DNA of 64,000 bases from Sisyra terminalis (GCA_958496175.1 OY292275.1:3534001-3598000); one strand, 5' to 3'. Shown: positions 1-11,971, counted from the stretch's first letter. Notes: a model not told the origin generated them from the letters alone. Made by a program: numbers and translations.

Positions 1-9
1 ATATGATAG

Positions 10-128
10 ATGTCAAAACGTGGTGAAAATAACGATAATTCGTAAGCAATTAAATAAGACGCAAAAACATACCAACTTGAACAAAATTTCCCCCATGCAT
101 TCCTACCAACCCATTTCTAGTACTTGTC
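10..128. repeat. Dispersed repeat, inverted partner at 30828-30945
   Basis: This ~119-bp segment recurs in inverted orientation at 30828-30945 at roughly 80-85% identity by eye. Shared landmarks are TGTCAAAACGTGGTGAAAAT, AATAAGACG, ATACCAACTTGAA and CCCCCATGCATTCCT. No coding frame or terminal structure is visible, so the family is unassigned. Confidence 0.75.
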
Positions 129-1102
129 TAGTCTATACTTTGGCCAACTATTCTTCCTCTATAAAAAAGAATGGGATGAAGTACTTTTAATGTTCCTTTT
201 CTCAAATAATTAACCATTTGTTTCTTTTAGATTAACATTGACAAGGATTCCTCATATTTTCTATCACTTTTCGATGAGGAAAAAGATCTTTTCGTGGTAG
301 AATGAGACAAAGGACTCGGAACTCATGAAGCATGAAACGTGAAGCAAATTCAAAAATATAATTTCTATAGACATACAAAAAGTTATGCAACGAAGTATTT
401 TGGAAGATGAATTTTTCATTTGTGTGATAAATTTTCGTGTTTATTTCAATGACAGTGGCATTCAGCTCGAGTTTCGTTTTCCATTTAAATAAATAATAAC
501 TATTAAATACGTTTTCTCTTCGATATTCGGTACCAAGCCATGTATAATGCAGACGAATTGTATATGAAACGAATGTACGATATGTAAAACGTATTCACTG
601 CGAAAATGAATTTATACGAAGTACCAAACTATACTGTATTCCAATTGTGAGATGTGGTGGAATGACGAGGGGGAATGGTTTCCCATTCGAATAAAAAAAG
701 AAATATACAATGCAAGATTGCATAGGGAATTATATTCCCAACAAACAGATATGATGTTGCGGGTAGCTAGAGGAACAGTACAGCGAAAAGCGCCACAGAC
801 TATTGAGAAGAACTGTACGCAACATAAACGAGAATTCACGCATCTAAATCATTCATTACAAGACATTACCACTGAGGAATTGGCTCCATCTTTCTCGCAC
901 GTTTCGTGCTACTTGCGCATACGGGAGCTTTACGGAAAATCACTTGAAAGTTGCAAAATATAAACATTAGAGATGCAAGCTTAAGAGTCGCCTAACGAGA
1001 ATGTTTTCCATCTGTACGTGTTTTAATCAAAGTGCCAACATCTAACCTCATCTATGGTATAATGTTGGCTTTTTTTTTTCACCTTAGTTCTACCCCTCTT
1101 CA
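129..1102. other. Intergenic, nothing recognised
   Basis: No gene or repeat is recognised here. An open frame of 103 codons on the plus strand (652-963) has no familiar motif, no splice context and a similar-sized open frame on the opposite strand, so I treat it as chance. Confidence 0.5.
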
Positions 1103-2733
1103 TTAGACTGATTAAAAAAAAAGATTTTTTTTTTCTTAAATATATCAAAAATAATGTTGGGAATGACAAAAAAAACCTGTGAAAGTTTAAGCTCTTAATA
1201 TTAAGTATTAAGAAGTGCCGCATCGCAAATTTCGATTTTCCATTTAAATAACATGGCAACAATATTCTCGTGCACTTTGGAATTTTATAGCTCACGTTGG
1301 TGACAATATTTCGGAATGACCAAGGTATATTCTTGTAGAGAATTAAACGATCTACAAAAAAGGTAACCAACAAGTTTTTGATATAATTATTCCTTCAAAA
1401 GTTATTCGAGGTCAAAGTTGAACTAAAGAGAAATTTTAATATTTTTTCAATTTTTTGACGCAACCATCAATTTTAAGAGAAAGTTTTATAGGGCATTTCT
1501 TGGAGAGCACTTTTTTTTCTATAACTTATCTCTATAAAAGTTTTTGATATTTTCCACAGGTCCTAAGTTGTAACATAAAAATTATTTTTTTAATTTTAAT
1601 TAAATAACTTAGGACCTGTGAAAAATATCAAAAACTTTTATAGAGATAAGTTATAGGAAAAAAAGTGCTCTACAAAAAATGTCTTATAAAATTTTCTCAT
1701 AAAATTGATGTTTGGGTCAAAAAACTTTGACCTCGAATAATTTTTGAAGGAATAAATATATCAAAAACTTGTAAGAGATCTTTTTTGTAGCTCGTTCAAT
1801 TTTCTACAAGAATATACCTTGGTCATTCCGAATTATTGTCACCAACTTGTGCTATAAAATTCCAAAGTGCAAGAGAATATTGTTCCCATATTATTTAAAT
1901 GGAAAAACGAAATTTGTGACGTGGCACCTCTTAATACTAATATAGAGATATATTCTTGAAGAAAATTGAACGATCTACAAAAAAGGTCTGTATAAGTTTT
2001 TGCTACATTTATTCCTTCAAAAGTTATTTGAGGTCAAAGTTGAACTAAATAGAAATTTTAATATTTTTTTCAATTTTGTGACGCAACCATCAATTTTATG
2101 AGAAAATTTTATAGGACTATTTTTGTAGAACACTTTTTTCCTCTAACTTATCTCTATAAAAGTTTTTGATATTTTTCACAGGTTATAAGTTATTTAATTA
2201 AAATAAAAAAAATAATTTTGATGTTAAAAATATAATAATTCAAGGAATTTTCAGTTTAATGCAAATAACTTAGGACCTATGAAAAATATCAAAAACTTTA
2301 AGAGATAGGTTATAGAAAAAAAAGTGCTCTATAAAAAATGTCCTATAAAATTTTCTCACAAAATTGATGGTGCGTCAAAAAATAAAAAAAATATTAAAAT
2401 TTCTCTTTAGTTCAACTTTGACCTCGAATAACTTTTGAAGGAACAAATTTATCAAAAACTTGTACGAGACCTTTTTTGTAGATCGTTCAATTTTCTACAA
2501 GAATATACCTTGTTCATACCGAAATATTGTCACCAACGTGAGCTATAAAATTCCAAAGTGCAAGAGAATATTGTTCCCATGTTATTTAAATGGAAAATCG
2601 AAATTTGCGATGCGGCACCTCTTAATATTAATATTAAGAGTTTAAACTTTCACAGGATTTTTTTTGTCATTCCGAACAAAATTTTCGATATAGTTAAGAA
2701 AAAAAAATCATCATTTTTTTTTAATCAGTCTAA
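1103..2733. mobile_element. Foldback family A, compound copy (two palindromes)
   Basis: The outer ends are inverted: TTAGACTGATT at 1103 and AATCAGTCTAA ending at 2733. Inside are two palindromes in series. The first has its centre near 1590 and arms reaching 1103 and about 1945. The second has its centre near 2230-2260 and a right arm reaching 2733. Each arm carries the same ordered landmarks (CTTGGTCATTCCGAA, CCAACGTGAGCTATAAAATT, ATTTAAATGG). There is no transposase. Other copies are at 37865-38868 and 44966-45517. A foldback or MITE-like non-autonomous DNA element is inferred. Two other ends of the family are flanked by TA, which suggests a Tc1/mariner-type mover. Confidence 0.75.
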
Positions 2734-2825
2734 TGGGCATGACGTTTAAAATATTAACCTTATTTTACAAATGAGGCTACTTAGAAGGAATAATCCCGAA
2801 AATATAAGAATATTACCGCAATGTA

Positions 2826-2903
2826 TTAAGGGCCTAAACTTTCACACGATTTTTTTTGTCATTCCCAACAATATTTTCGATATAATTAAGAAAAAAAAAA
2901 TAA
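2826..2903. repeat. Foldback family A terminal fragment
   Basis: About 78 bp repeat the outermost part of a family A arm (AACTTTCACA, TTTTTTTTGTCATTCCCAAC, ATTTTCGATATAATTAAG), 90 bp beyond the end of the compound copy. It is a truncated piece without an inverted partner. Confidence 0.6.
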
Positions 2904-4269
2904 GAAAAAAAATGAGGAGATTCCCTCAAGATTACAGGTCAAATTAAAAGAATCTTTCTGCTTAATTGTCGTAAAAAAATATCGGGAAATAAATACACTA
3001 AAGAGTATTCCTGATTATTATTCTCTTCTACATCTAGTGTACTATTTTATATTTTCCTCCTTTTAAATGAGTTTGGAATCGTTTATGAGGGAACAAAATT
3101 TAAAACCATTAAAAATACTTCACCTTATAATTACATTAAAATATATAAAACGGTATTTTTATGACTTTCGGAAAACACAGGAAAGTAATAAAAAATTTAC
3201 GTTAATTACACAGAAAAGCTCCAAGTAAATGTTTGAAATATTTGTGGAATTTCGTTGCAGTTTATTTATTGATCGTAGAAATAATAAAAACAACCCTTTA
3301 CCTGTAAAAAAATTAGCTTTATACAATGTTCACAATAAAAATTCGTTAGTTTTTTAGTTAATTCATTAAAATCAGGACAACAGGGTAATTTTCCTGTGGT
3401 AATATTGTCTGGTATGTAAGGAGAGTCGCACGGACTAGACAAAGGTAATAGTAGCGAGGCAGACGTGGAAAAATGAGAAGAAAGGGAAGAAAAGAACTGG
3501 AACTCTTAAGTTTTCCTTTTCAGCTTTATGATTTTCAAACGTGAGCTCGTCGCCGGATAAAAGAACCTTTCGTTGAACCTTTGGTAAGATTATACGATAC
3601 TTACTTTGTAATACGACTAAAATTGAGGTGGAAAAACCCACCCCCGCTTGCCACTGTTGCTAGGCCTGTGGTGGTGCTACTGGAAATATCTCGGCTTGAA
3701 AAGTCGTACTAGTGCCAATTGATTTTTTTAACGTTTAATTAGCATTAAAGATAAAACCGTTTTAATTTATAAAATTTAAACAAAACTTTTGAATATCCAC
3801 AAAAGTTTTACTTACGCTAATTGTTCCACTGGACAATAAATTGCCTCGCAAATTGTGGTTTATTGGCATCGTTTTTCTCTGTCGTGATCAATTTTAATTA
3901 GTTGGTAGTAAATGTAGGTAACAATAAATGGAGTGCAATAGGAAAATGATTTTCCATTGTTGGGACAAGGGTGGGCCTAATTTATACTTTTGGTCGGTCG
4001 AATTAGAGCCGCATGCGGCTTAATAAGTCGATGGATGCACTCGGAGTTAATACACTAATCTATATTTATTGGTTACATATGGAATTGAGGTCAAAATTCG
4101 AATTTTTAACGACCGAAAAGTTAATTGCAATCGATAGTGCAGTTGGTAACCCAAAGTATCGTAAAGCCTTGTACAATGATTGAAAACACGTGGTTTTAGT
4201 TATTTAATGAAGTTCTAGTAATCAAAATAAGATTTTTTTCACTGACTTTGAACAGTTATACTGTGTATA
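2904..4269. other. Intergenic, nothing recognised
   Basis: This is AT-rich sequence with a slightly GC-richer patch at 3410-3690. Short open frames (for example 3435-3641 minus) show no recognisable motif. I see no repeat family shared with the rest of the window. Confidence 0.5.
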
Positions 4270-4748
4270 TTAAGGTGATTTTTTTTTTGACTTTTTTTTT
4301 TTGGTCCCATCGAGAAATTTTGTTGGAAATACCAAAAAAAAAATCTCTGAAAGTTTGAGCCTTTAATATTAATTTTAAGTCCTCGACCAAGACGTGTAAA
4401 GATTGCCCATTGAAAATACACGGAAACTCTGATTTTTTATTTTTAAATTTCTATATATCAGCGGAATTTCATGGGATCGCTTTTACCGAAGATGGTTTTT
4501 TCTCAGAATTAAACGCTCTACAAAAGTGCCCATTGCGACAAAGTCGTAACTCACACCGGTGAGGTAGTACGGGCCACTGAACCTGATTTTTCTATAAAAT
4601 TCGCGTTTTTTTTGCATTTATCTCGTAAATAACAAGAGCTACGGAAAAATTATAAATGAAAAACTTGTAGAGTATTTGATTTCCTACAAAAAAGGCCGTG
4701 TAGACCAAATGGCTAAGATCAATATTAAACGAGATTTTAAGCCTTGAA
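4270..4748. mobile_element. Foldback family B, half copy (one arm plus loop)
   Basis: The left end is TTAAGGTGATT, preceded by TA. The arm (GAGAAATTTTGTTGG, TCCTCGACCAAGACGTGTA, GTAACTCACACCGGTGAGG) matches both arms of the copy at 14535-15307. Beyond the arm comes the central loop in the opposite orientation to that copy, ending in AAGCCTTGAA. The second arm is absent and the sequence passes directly into an RTE-like 3' tail. No coding capacity is visible. Confidence 0.75.
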
Positions 4749-4934
4749 TTGTTACATTATTGGAGTTTTAGTATGGATCCCTAACTTTTCTGAAAACTTA
4801 ATATAGCCTATGTTCACCGGAAATAGTGTAGCTTCCCAACAGTGAAAGAATTTTTCAAATCGGTCATGTAGTTTCGGAGCCTATTCAAAGCAAACAAACA
4901 ATCAAATCTTTCCTCTTTATAATAATATAAATAG
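4749..4934 (+). repeat. RTE-like LINE 3' end fragment
   Basis: The segment begins TTACATTATTGGAGTTTTAG and ends in CAAATCTTTCCTCTTTATAA plus an AT-rich tail. The same module forms the 3' end of the element in TMEM62 intron 6 (37650-37839). Tails of the type GTTTCGGAGCCTATT...CAAACAAAC...CTTTATAATA are common 3' ends of RTE-like retroelements in insects (recollection). It is 5'-truncated and non-coding. Confidence 0.6.
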
Positions 4935-5861
4935 AAGAAATAGAAGTTTGTGAAATTATAGAAGCACGTGTTTTATAACTTTTCACTGGCCAAACTTTGT
5001 ATGGTAAAAAAAATTTAGGGAAAGTGCAAAAACTACCCTTAAATTGGAAAAAAAAAATTTTAAGTTAGTGACAAAATTTTCCACTAAACCTTTTCAAAAT
5101 ATTGCTAAGAAGTATTTTTTAGTATGAAACCTTATTTTAGATATTATCCAGTTCGAAATTATTCCCGTAAATTTAAAGCTCAAACATGGAAGTTGGTCAA
5201 ATTATTAAAGCACGTCATTTATATAAAAAATTATTTGATGAAGAAACCTGGAAAATTAATACTTTTAAAGTGAGAAAAATTATAATTTTTAAATACTTAA
5301 AATAATGGATAAAATAAAGTTTTAGGCTACGAAAAAATACAATGCTTACCAATGTAATATCCATTCAATGCATTTCTTTGCCAAAATTGCAATTTCTTAT
5401 AAATAAAATATTTTCAGGTTCCGACAAATTCCTTTTGGAGCAACCAGCACCTCTACTTTAAATCAAAAATCAAGGGGAAAACTCAAAAATTTCGGGAAAC
5501 TAATCAATTTTAAGAAATCAATAATTTTCGTGCATTATTTTAAAAAAAAATAATATGAAGTTTGTCAATTATTTATAAAACAATGGTTACCAACTATTAC
5601 GTAAAAAGATTTTTTTCACTTCAATGGAGAACTTTATTTTAAAACGTTCGTTTGTGATTATTTAAATTTTAAATTAAATAATTTATTCGAAAATAAATCA
5701 ATAATGAAATTAAATTATTTATTTTGTAAAAATAATTAACTTTTTGAAAGTTAACTGCCATAAATTCTGTAATAATGAAACCAACGGAAAATCGCCATTA
5801 TTAACTGATAAACCACGTGGTAAGTTTGTAAGACCTTTTTAAGAAACTACAATTAAATTAT
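4935..5861. other. AT-rich intergenic, nothing recognised
   Basis: This is very AT-rich DNA with poly-A/T runs. No coding frame, hairpin or shared repeat stands out. Confidence 0.5.
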
Positions 5862-6919
5862 TGTTTTATTCATTTATATGTCTTAAAATTATTTAATTTG
5901 AAAAAATGGTAAGTGATTCAAATATATTTAAAGTTTTTATTTAATTAAAGTTTTGCATGTTTTAGATTTTTGAAAGAGTTCTTTACAACTGTTCCAAGCC
6001 GATTCAAGTTCAAAATTCAGTTCAAAAAGCATACAGATTTACGGTAATGAATCGTTCCAAGGAATTCAAACTTTTTTTTGTTTTTTTGAATCATATTCTT
6101 ACGCAATTTTTCTTTTGTAGATAATCATTTGTATATATTAATTTGGAGCGAAAAAATTGACAATTTTATATAATTACCAAATTTTGCAAACTATGAAATG
6201 ATGTGAAGTCCTAGCTGAAGTTTTTGAACTCCAAATGGTCTGATGAAGAAGTTTCCAATTAATTTGATCTCAACTCATTGGATTTTTCTTTAATTTAAGT
6301 CTTCTGCTGGGGAATGATTCAGAAGTGGGCCCATCAACGGATTTACATCATCATTAACCTTATGAAATGAATTACACGTCTTTGTTTGACCAAATCTGTG
6401 ATAGGACATATGTACAGGTCATTATGCAACATTGTAACATACCATTGCTTGTAAAATTCTGGACTAACATCTTTGTATCATTGCAGTACTGGATTTTTTG
6501 GCTGTACTTGAAATGGGTCCATATCGGTACTATTATGGCCTTGTATAGGAGAAGTTTATTGTACAATGACTACCTATTTCATTCCCATAAGCCAGCAATG
6601 TTTGGGTTCTATTTTTAGCTATATGAGTTCGCCAAATCGACTTTGATATAATCAACCCTTAAACATAAACAATGGGGCAGTTGCCTCATGAAAAAAACCA
6701 TAGTTGGTTGAAGTAATATAGTGAAGAAGAAAATTTCAAAAATCAGAAAGGATTGAACTTTAAATAGGCAAAATTTAATTTAAAATTAAACAAAAACCAG
6801 TTTTATATGTAAAAAAAAATTTGAATTTCTTTAAGATTATAAACTAATGGAAATCCAATTAATGGTTTATCCATTTTTTGGGTTTAAGGAGAGTTCAATG
6901 TCTTGATTCAATTAAATGA
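5862..6919 (+). repeat. 1,058-bp direct duplication, copy 1
   Basis: This is the first unit of a direct tandem duplication. The landmark TTTAGATTTTTGAAAGAGTT occurs at about 5961 and again at 7019, a period of 1,058 bp. The units share long colinear stretches with scattered substitutions and small indels, roughly 85-90% identity by eye. The open frames at 6367-6618 (both strands) do not persist as matching frames in copy 2, so they are not supported as genes. Confidence 0.8.
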
Positions 6920-7975
6920 TGGTTTATTCATTTATATGTCTTAAAATGATTTAATTTGAAAAAATGGTAAGTGATTTAAATATATTTAAAGTTTCTATTT
7001 AATTAAAGTTTTGTATGTTTTAGATTTTTGAAAGAGTTCTTTACACTGTTCCAAGCCGAATCAAGTTCAAAATTCAGTTAATAAAACATACAGATTTACG
7101 GTAATGAATCGTTCCAAAGAATCCAAACATTTTGTTGTTTTTTTGAACCATATTCTTACGCAATTTTTCTTTTGTAGATAATCATTTGTATATATTAATT
7201 TGGAGCGAAAAAATTAACGATTTTTTTGAATAACCAGTTTTTACAAACTATGAACTAATGTGAAGTCCTAGCTGAAGCTTTTGAACTCCAAATGAAGAAG
7301 TTCCCAATTAATTTGATCTCAGCTCATTGGATTTTTCTTTGATTTAAGTCTGCTGCTGGTTAAATGATTCAGAAGTGGGCCCATCAATGGATTTGTATAC
7401 TTCATTAGCCTTATGAAATGAATAGTAATGTACTAGGACATATGTCCAGGTCTTTATGCAACATCGTAACATACCATTGCTTGTAAAATTTTGGACTAAC
7501 ATCTTTTAATCATTGCAGTACTTGATTTGCTCGCACAAATGGCTCCATATCGGTACTATTATGGCCTTTTATAAGAGAAGATTATTTTTCAAAGACATTA
7601 CGAATCTCTTTCCCATAAGCCAACAATGTTTGGGGGTTCTATTTTTAGCCAAATGAGTTCGCCAAATAAGCCTTTTATCGAGGTAAAGTCCCAGGTATTT
7701 CACCAGGATATCATCAACCTTTTAACGTAAACAGTGGGGAAGTTGCCTCATGAAAAAAATCATAGTTGGTTGGAATAAAATTGTGATGAAGAAAATTTCA
7801 AATATCAGAAAGGATTGAACTTTAAATAGCCAAATTTAATTTAAAATTCACAAAAATCAGTTTTATATGTAAAGAAAAGTTTGAATTTCTTTAAGATTAT
7901 AAACTAATGGGAATCCAGTTAATGGTTTTTCTATTTTTAAGTTGAAAGAAAGTTCAATGTCTTGGTTCTGAGATT
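6920..7975 (+). repeat. 1,058-bp direct duplication, copy 2
   Basis: This second unit is colinear with 5862-6919 (shared TTACGGTAATGAATCGTTCC, CAGAAGTGGGCCCATCAA, GGAAGTTGCCTCATGAAAAA in near form). Copy 2 has a short deletion near 7290 and an extra stretch near 7680, so the two have diverged after duplication. No coding function is seen. Confidence 0.8.
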
Positions 7976-7996
7976 TTCTTCAAAAAGCTTTTAAAG

Positions 7997-8047
7997 CTCC
8001 GCACTTTTTTCATTACACTTGGAAACTGTAATGAAAGAAATGCGGAG
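7997..8047. other. Short perfect-ended hairpin
   Basis: The left arm CTCCGCACTTTTTTCATTAC and the right arm GTAATGAAAGAAATGCGGAG pair around a ~10-nt loop, giving about 20 bp of stem with one or two mismatches. The size is short for an animal pre-miRNA. It lies just after the end of the tandem duplication. Confidence 0.6.
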
Positions 8048-9443
8048 AAAACAAATATAATTACCAATAAAACAATACACCTTGTTTTTCGCGAATAATA
8101 CATTTTGATTTTTATTCTCCATGCTCATTGTTTATTCTTTCAGGATCACGGAATTTGCCCGTTCCACTAAATACCGACGATGGATACGTGGTATGTCTAT
8201 GTGGAAATCATTCCACTTTCAAGTCAAGCTTAATAAAAAAAAAAAAAAAACAGACTCTCACAATTGGCGGGCGGTGGCGGCGTGTCTGGTGTGTGATATT
8301 CACACTCCGCTCCAGTAATTAGGTTTTATTGATTATTTATGGTTTTAATGCAAATGTTTAATATTTAAACCTTCCGACCTACTTCCCAGCGCGATTGTTT
8401 GCTATTTTATGTGGAAATTTTCTCTAGTTTTACATTAATTACATTTGGAGAGAAGTTATCGCGGTCCAGCTTTTGGAAAAGTCTTGAAATTTTATTTGTC
8501 TGGTGTAAGTATACTAATTGGAATTGGGAATTTGCTTTTTTTAGATTTTACTCTCATCAATTCGCAACGGCTAATATTATTTTATATCGTCATATTATAC
8601 GTTTTACGATGGTGCCCCGATCATAAAAATATGCAGAGTTTCGCGTTGGCATAAAACGGATTTTTCAAAATCTCTATGGTGGCATAAGATGGAAAATCAA
8701 TCACGGGAAAGCTTGCAAATTCAATTCGTTGACAGAGTTTCAAACAAAGCTTCAGCTGCGATCAACGGAAAAATCGTGCCGTCAGCATCCAGCGTTTCAA
8801 CGTTAACAATTTTCATGTGCAAAAGATCAGGGATTTTTTTTCCCACCTGATTTTATATATCGACATTTAATCGATTTCACGGAGGTAAATTTTAAACATA
8901 TTCTCACTATAGGGGCATTTCACGTGAGGCGGCAGCGAAAAAAAAGTGATGGTCTGAAATTTGTTCATATTTGGGATAATTGTACTTCTAGTAAGTATGA
9001 ATGTGGATACAAAATATTTTTTTCGAATGATGAGTATTTGACAAGTTGTACGCTTCTAAAGAATTGTCGTTTGTGAAATTCGTATTTTTTGAAAAAAAAT
9101 TTCAAATTAATTTTTTTTTAAAAATATGGCGGATTAAAAAGAAAATTAACTGTTCTTTGTAACTAAGAAATGAAACTGGACATTTTAATTTTTTTAATAT
9201 ACAAAACCGGAAGTAAACTTTTCAAATCAGAATTTAAGTAACTTCGACCATTTTGATTTTTGATTTTTTTATTTCAAAATATAGCCGAAAGTACATTTAT
9301 AATACACCAGAACTTTCATAATGGGATCTGCAATAGTTTAGGAGATAGAGGAATTAAAGTACATACGTGTCGTACTGAGTACCGTACCTTAGCTTCCTTA
9401 GGTCAACTCAACTGATTTACGCGATATAACTCTAAAACGCTGC
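8048..9443. other. Intergenic with one inverted repeat fragment
   Basis: No gene is recognised. The stretch 9047-9165 (TACGCTTCTAAAGAATTGTC, GAAAATTAACTGTTCTTT) reappears inverted at 14445-14530, so part of this region is a dispersed repeat of unknown type. A small GC-richer patch at 8260-8310 carries no convincing frame. Confidence 0.5.
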
Positions 9444-9918
9444 AATATTTATATTATCCAATGAAGCTACATACTTCCCTGAGAATTGTCTCTTAAACCT
9501 TAGCACTATCGACTTAGTAATAACTAAAAACTTAAATAATACAACCCAACCCATTACCAAAACATTACTGGACTCGGATCACAATCCAGTATTTTTCGAA
9601 ATATCAACACGGCCAGAAAAAACGCCAGCACACATTAGGTATAATTTTAGTAAAGCAAACTGGTCGCTATTTAGAAACATTATAAATAAAAAAAATCGTA
9701 ATGCAAAACCTTACATCCAAAACACTAATGAATTAGAATTAGCGGTTGAAAAAATCACAGACGTAATTTCTTACGCATGTAAAAAAACAATTCCATTAGT
9801 TAAATCTACGTTAAATACTCGTCCACTTCCCTTAAAAATACTTTTACTAATAAAAATAAAAAACAAAATTAGGAAAATGTACCAAAAATCTCATGTATAC
9901 AATTTTATAAAGTACTAG
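9444..9918 (+). pseudogene. Jockey-like LINE fragment: endonuclease C-terminus
   Basis: An open frame without a usable ATG reads, in order, a Tyr-Phe-Pro-Glu segment, STIDLVITKN, then SDHNPVFFEI. These are the closing motifs of the apurinic-type endonuclease of Jockey-clade ORF2 proteins (the SDH motif supplies catalytic residues). The linker towards the reverse transcriptase follows, with KIKNKIRKMYQKSH. The frame stops at 9916-9918 because a ~1.1-kb insertion begins at about 9913. The same ORF resumes near 11049. The upstream endonuclease half is missing, so this is a dead fragment. Clade assignment is by motif resemblance only. Confidence 0.75.
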
Positions 9919-11048
9919 TAGTTGCCCGTTGCATTCGCAACTAAAGGTTTTTATCTCAACAAAATGTTTAATATGAGATAATGTAGAGTAAATCAACAAT
10001 CGAAATATTAAATTTAACAATCAAAGTGTTGTTAATATAAAAAAAGTTTTTCTAAAATTATATTAAAAAATAAAATATAAGTGTTTTTATTTATATCATT
10101 TTAATAACAACATTTTAAATAACGTCATTTCACTAAATTAGTATGAAAGTTTAATACTTATGTAGTACTTATACCAAATAAGCGATTTTAAATTTTGGTT
10201 CGTTTTTCAACAATCAAACTTTTTAAAATCTTTTTTATTTTATGAACCAATGGTTGTGATCTGGAGTAATTATATATTTGGCTGAAAAGCATTAGGGTAG
10301 CAATTTTTTGCCATATATTACACTGTCAATTCAAATATAAAATCTGCGATACTAACTTTTTTCGGTATTTAGAACAATTTGAAAACCAATTATTGTTATT
10401 GAAAAGAAATAAAATATTCGAATTTACTTCCACGCTTTCCATCTATTTCCATCAATTTTGTATGTACAACGTCCAATGTGCGAAATCGAATAGCTTTTTA
10501 GTCATGTTAACTAACATAAAGAAGGTCATTATTTTTTTTCGTTTTACATTGTATTTTCAAATATAAGTGCACATTTGTGTCGATGAAATTTGGAAAGTGT
10601 TCTCCTTATACGATGCAGATATATAATAAGAAAGGGTTTTTGAAAATTTCTCCCCTAAAAGAGTGAAAAACGGTAGCAAAGTTTGTAAGGGATAACGTTT
10701 AATAAATAATCGAATTTCAAATTTACTAATCAATCACAGTTCGTTAAAAGCGAAACGTTATTACTGCTTAGTATAAAACAAAGTTGATTTATTATTAGAA
10801 AGAAAAACTTAGGGTCTGCTTAAAAATTTAAACTCTGATAAGTAGATATATCTGAAAAGGTTATGTTAAGATAAGTGAGCATTAAGTTTTTTGGCTTTCA
10901 CATATTGTAAACTTGAAAATCCGAAATACGTATTCACAAATAAATACATTAGTGAGTGAGTACCCTCACCAAAGTTTTGAATGCGTAAGTGGGGATAACA
11001 GAGCGAACGCACATAGCCCATTCTGCACGGACGCACGGCAAGATAGCC
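9913..11048. mobile_element. Nested RTE-like insertion splitting the Jockey fragment
   Basis: The Jockey reading frame is interrupted exactly here. The left flank AATTTTATAAAG (9901-9912) resembles the right flank AATTTATATATAAG (11049-11062), as expected of an imperfect target-site duplication. The insert starts ACTAGTAGTTGCCCGTTGC, similar to the ACTAGCTGATCCCCGCG starts at 13906 and 36905. Its portion 10440-10720 recurs inverted at 25790-26045. No intact protein is encoded. Assignment to an RTE-like family rests on its ends. Confidence 0.65.
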
Positions 11049-11510
11049 AATTTATATATAAGATTATTTAACTATTTGAATACAAAAGTAAAAACCGAAA
11101 TAAGAGAATTCAAAAACGATACCTTCACCAAATATACCGCAACGTTAGAAAATAGAAGTGGCATGTTATGGAGGGCAGTTAGGAAAATACAGGGTAACGT
11201 TACAAATGTCCCTCCAATAAAAATCGATAATCATCGATATGCAACTACAGATTACGAAAAAGCAAATTTACTGGCCTCCCATTTTGAAAAAATATCCATG
11301 CAAAACCAAAACTAAGGTTCACGGGCGCACACTCTCAAAGTGAACAGAACACTAAGCAAATTTGCTAAAGACAGGTCAGAGAATGAAACTAACTACTCTT
11401 TCATATCGCCAGGTAAAGTAAAGAAAATAATTAAATCGTTAAAAAACAATAAAGCCCCTGGCCCTGATTAAATCACCACGAACTTCTACCTCTAAAAATC
11501 ACTATACGAT
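11049..11510 (+). pseudogene. Jockey-like LINE fragment: linker and RT entry
   Basis: This continues the ORF broken at 9913. The frame reads LFNYLNTKVKTEI, then a Trp-Arg-Ala segment and ATTDYEKANLLASHFEK, all linker features of Jockey ORF2. After a frame disruption near 11315 it gives SPGKVKKIIKSLKNNKAPGPD at about 11405-11470, the entry motif of the reverse transcriptase, immediately followed by a stop. The remaining RT domains (palm with YADD) are absent, so the copy is 3'-truncated. Similarity ends near 11510. Confidence 0.75.
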
Positions 11511-11767
11511 CATAACAATGAAGTATTGACAGTTAACGACCATTGTATTGACCGTTGAAAAAGCCGTTTTTTTGCGACCGCAAGTATGTTACTGACGCAA
11601 AAAAAGATAAAAAACAATCATTAAACCGAATTATATATCGTGACAAAATTTGAGCTAAATGGATGCAAAACTTTTTGAGTTTTTGAAATCTACACAATCC
11701 AACATAACAATTCTATATAAGTAGGTAAAACATAAATTATTCATTATTTATTTAAATCACGGATTGT
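11511..11767. other. Short intergenic spacer
   Basis: No gene or repeat boundary is recognised between the Jockey fragment and the hAT-like element. Confidence 0.4.
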
Positions 11768-11971
11768 CAGAGGTGGCCAACCCGCGAGATGCATCAGACT
11801 TTATAAAATGTATAAGTTTTATAATGACCATAGTGGTGAAAATCAATATATTATTAATGTTTACAGTGTATTTAAATTTAGTATGGAGAATTTGAGATAT
11901 AACTTTAAAGGTGGCCCGCAGAGTAATGATGCATTTCCGAAGTGACCCGCAATTTGGGTTGGCCACTCTTG
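11768..11971. mobile_element. hAT-like MITE
   Basis: The left end is CAGAGGTGGCCAACCCGCGA, followed by GATGCATC. The right end mirrors it: GATGCATTTCC...GACCCGCAATTTGGGTTGG...CACTCTTG. CAG(A/G)GGTGGCCAAC is a well-known type of hAT terminal repeat (recollection). The length of 204 bp leaves no room for transposase. No convincing 8-bp target duplication is present. A partial second copy lies inverted at about 25500-25575. Confidence 0.6.

Noticed and set aside
652..963. 103-codon open frame on the plus strand
   Set aside because: No recognised motif, no splice context, and a competing open frame on the other strand over the same bases.
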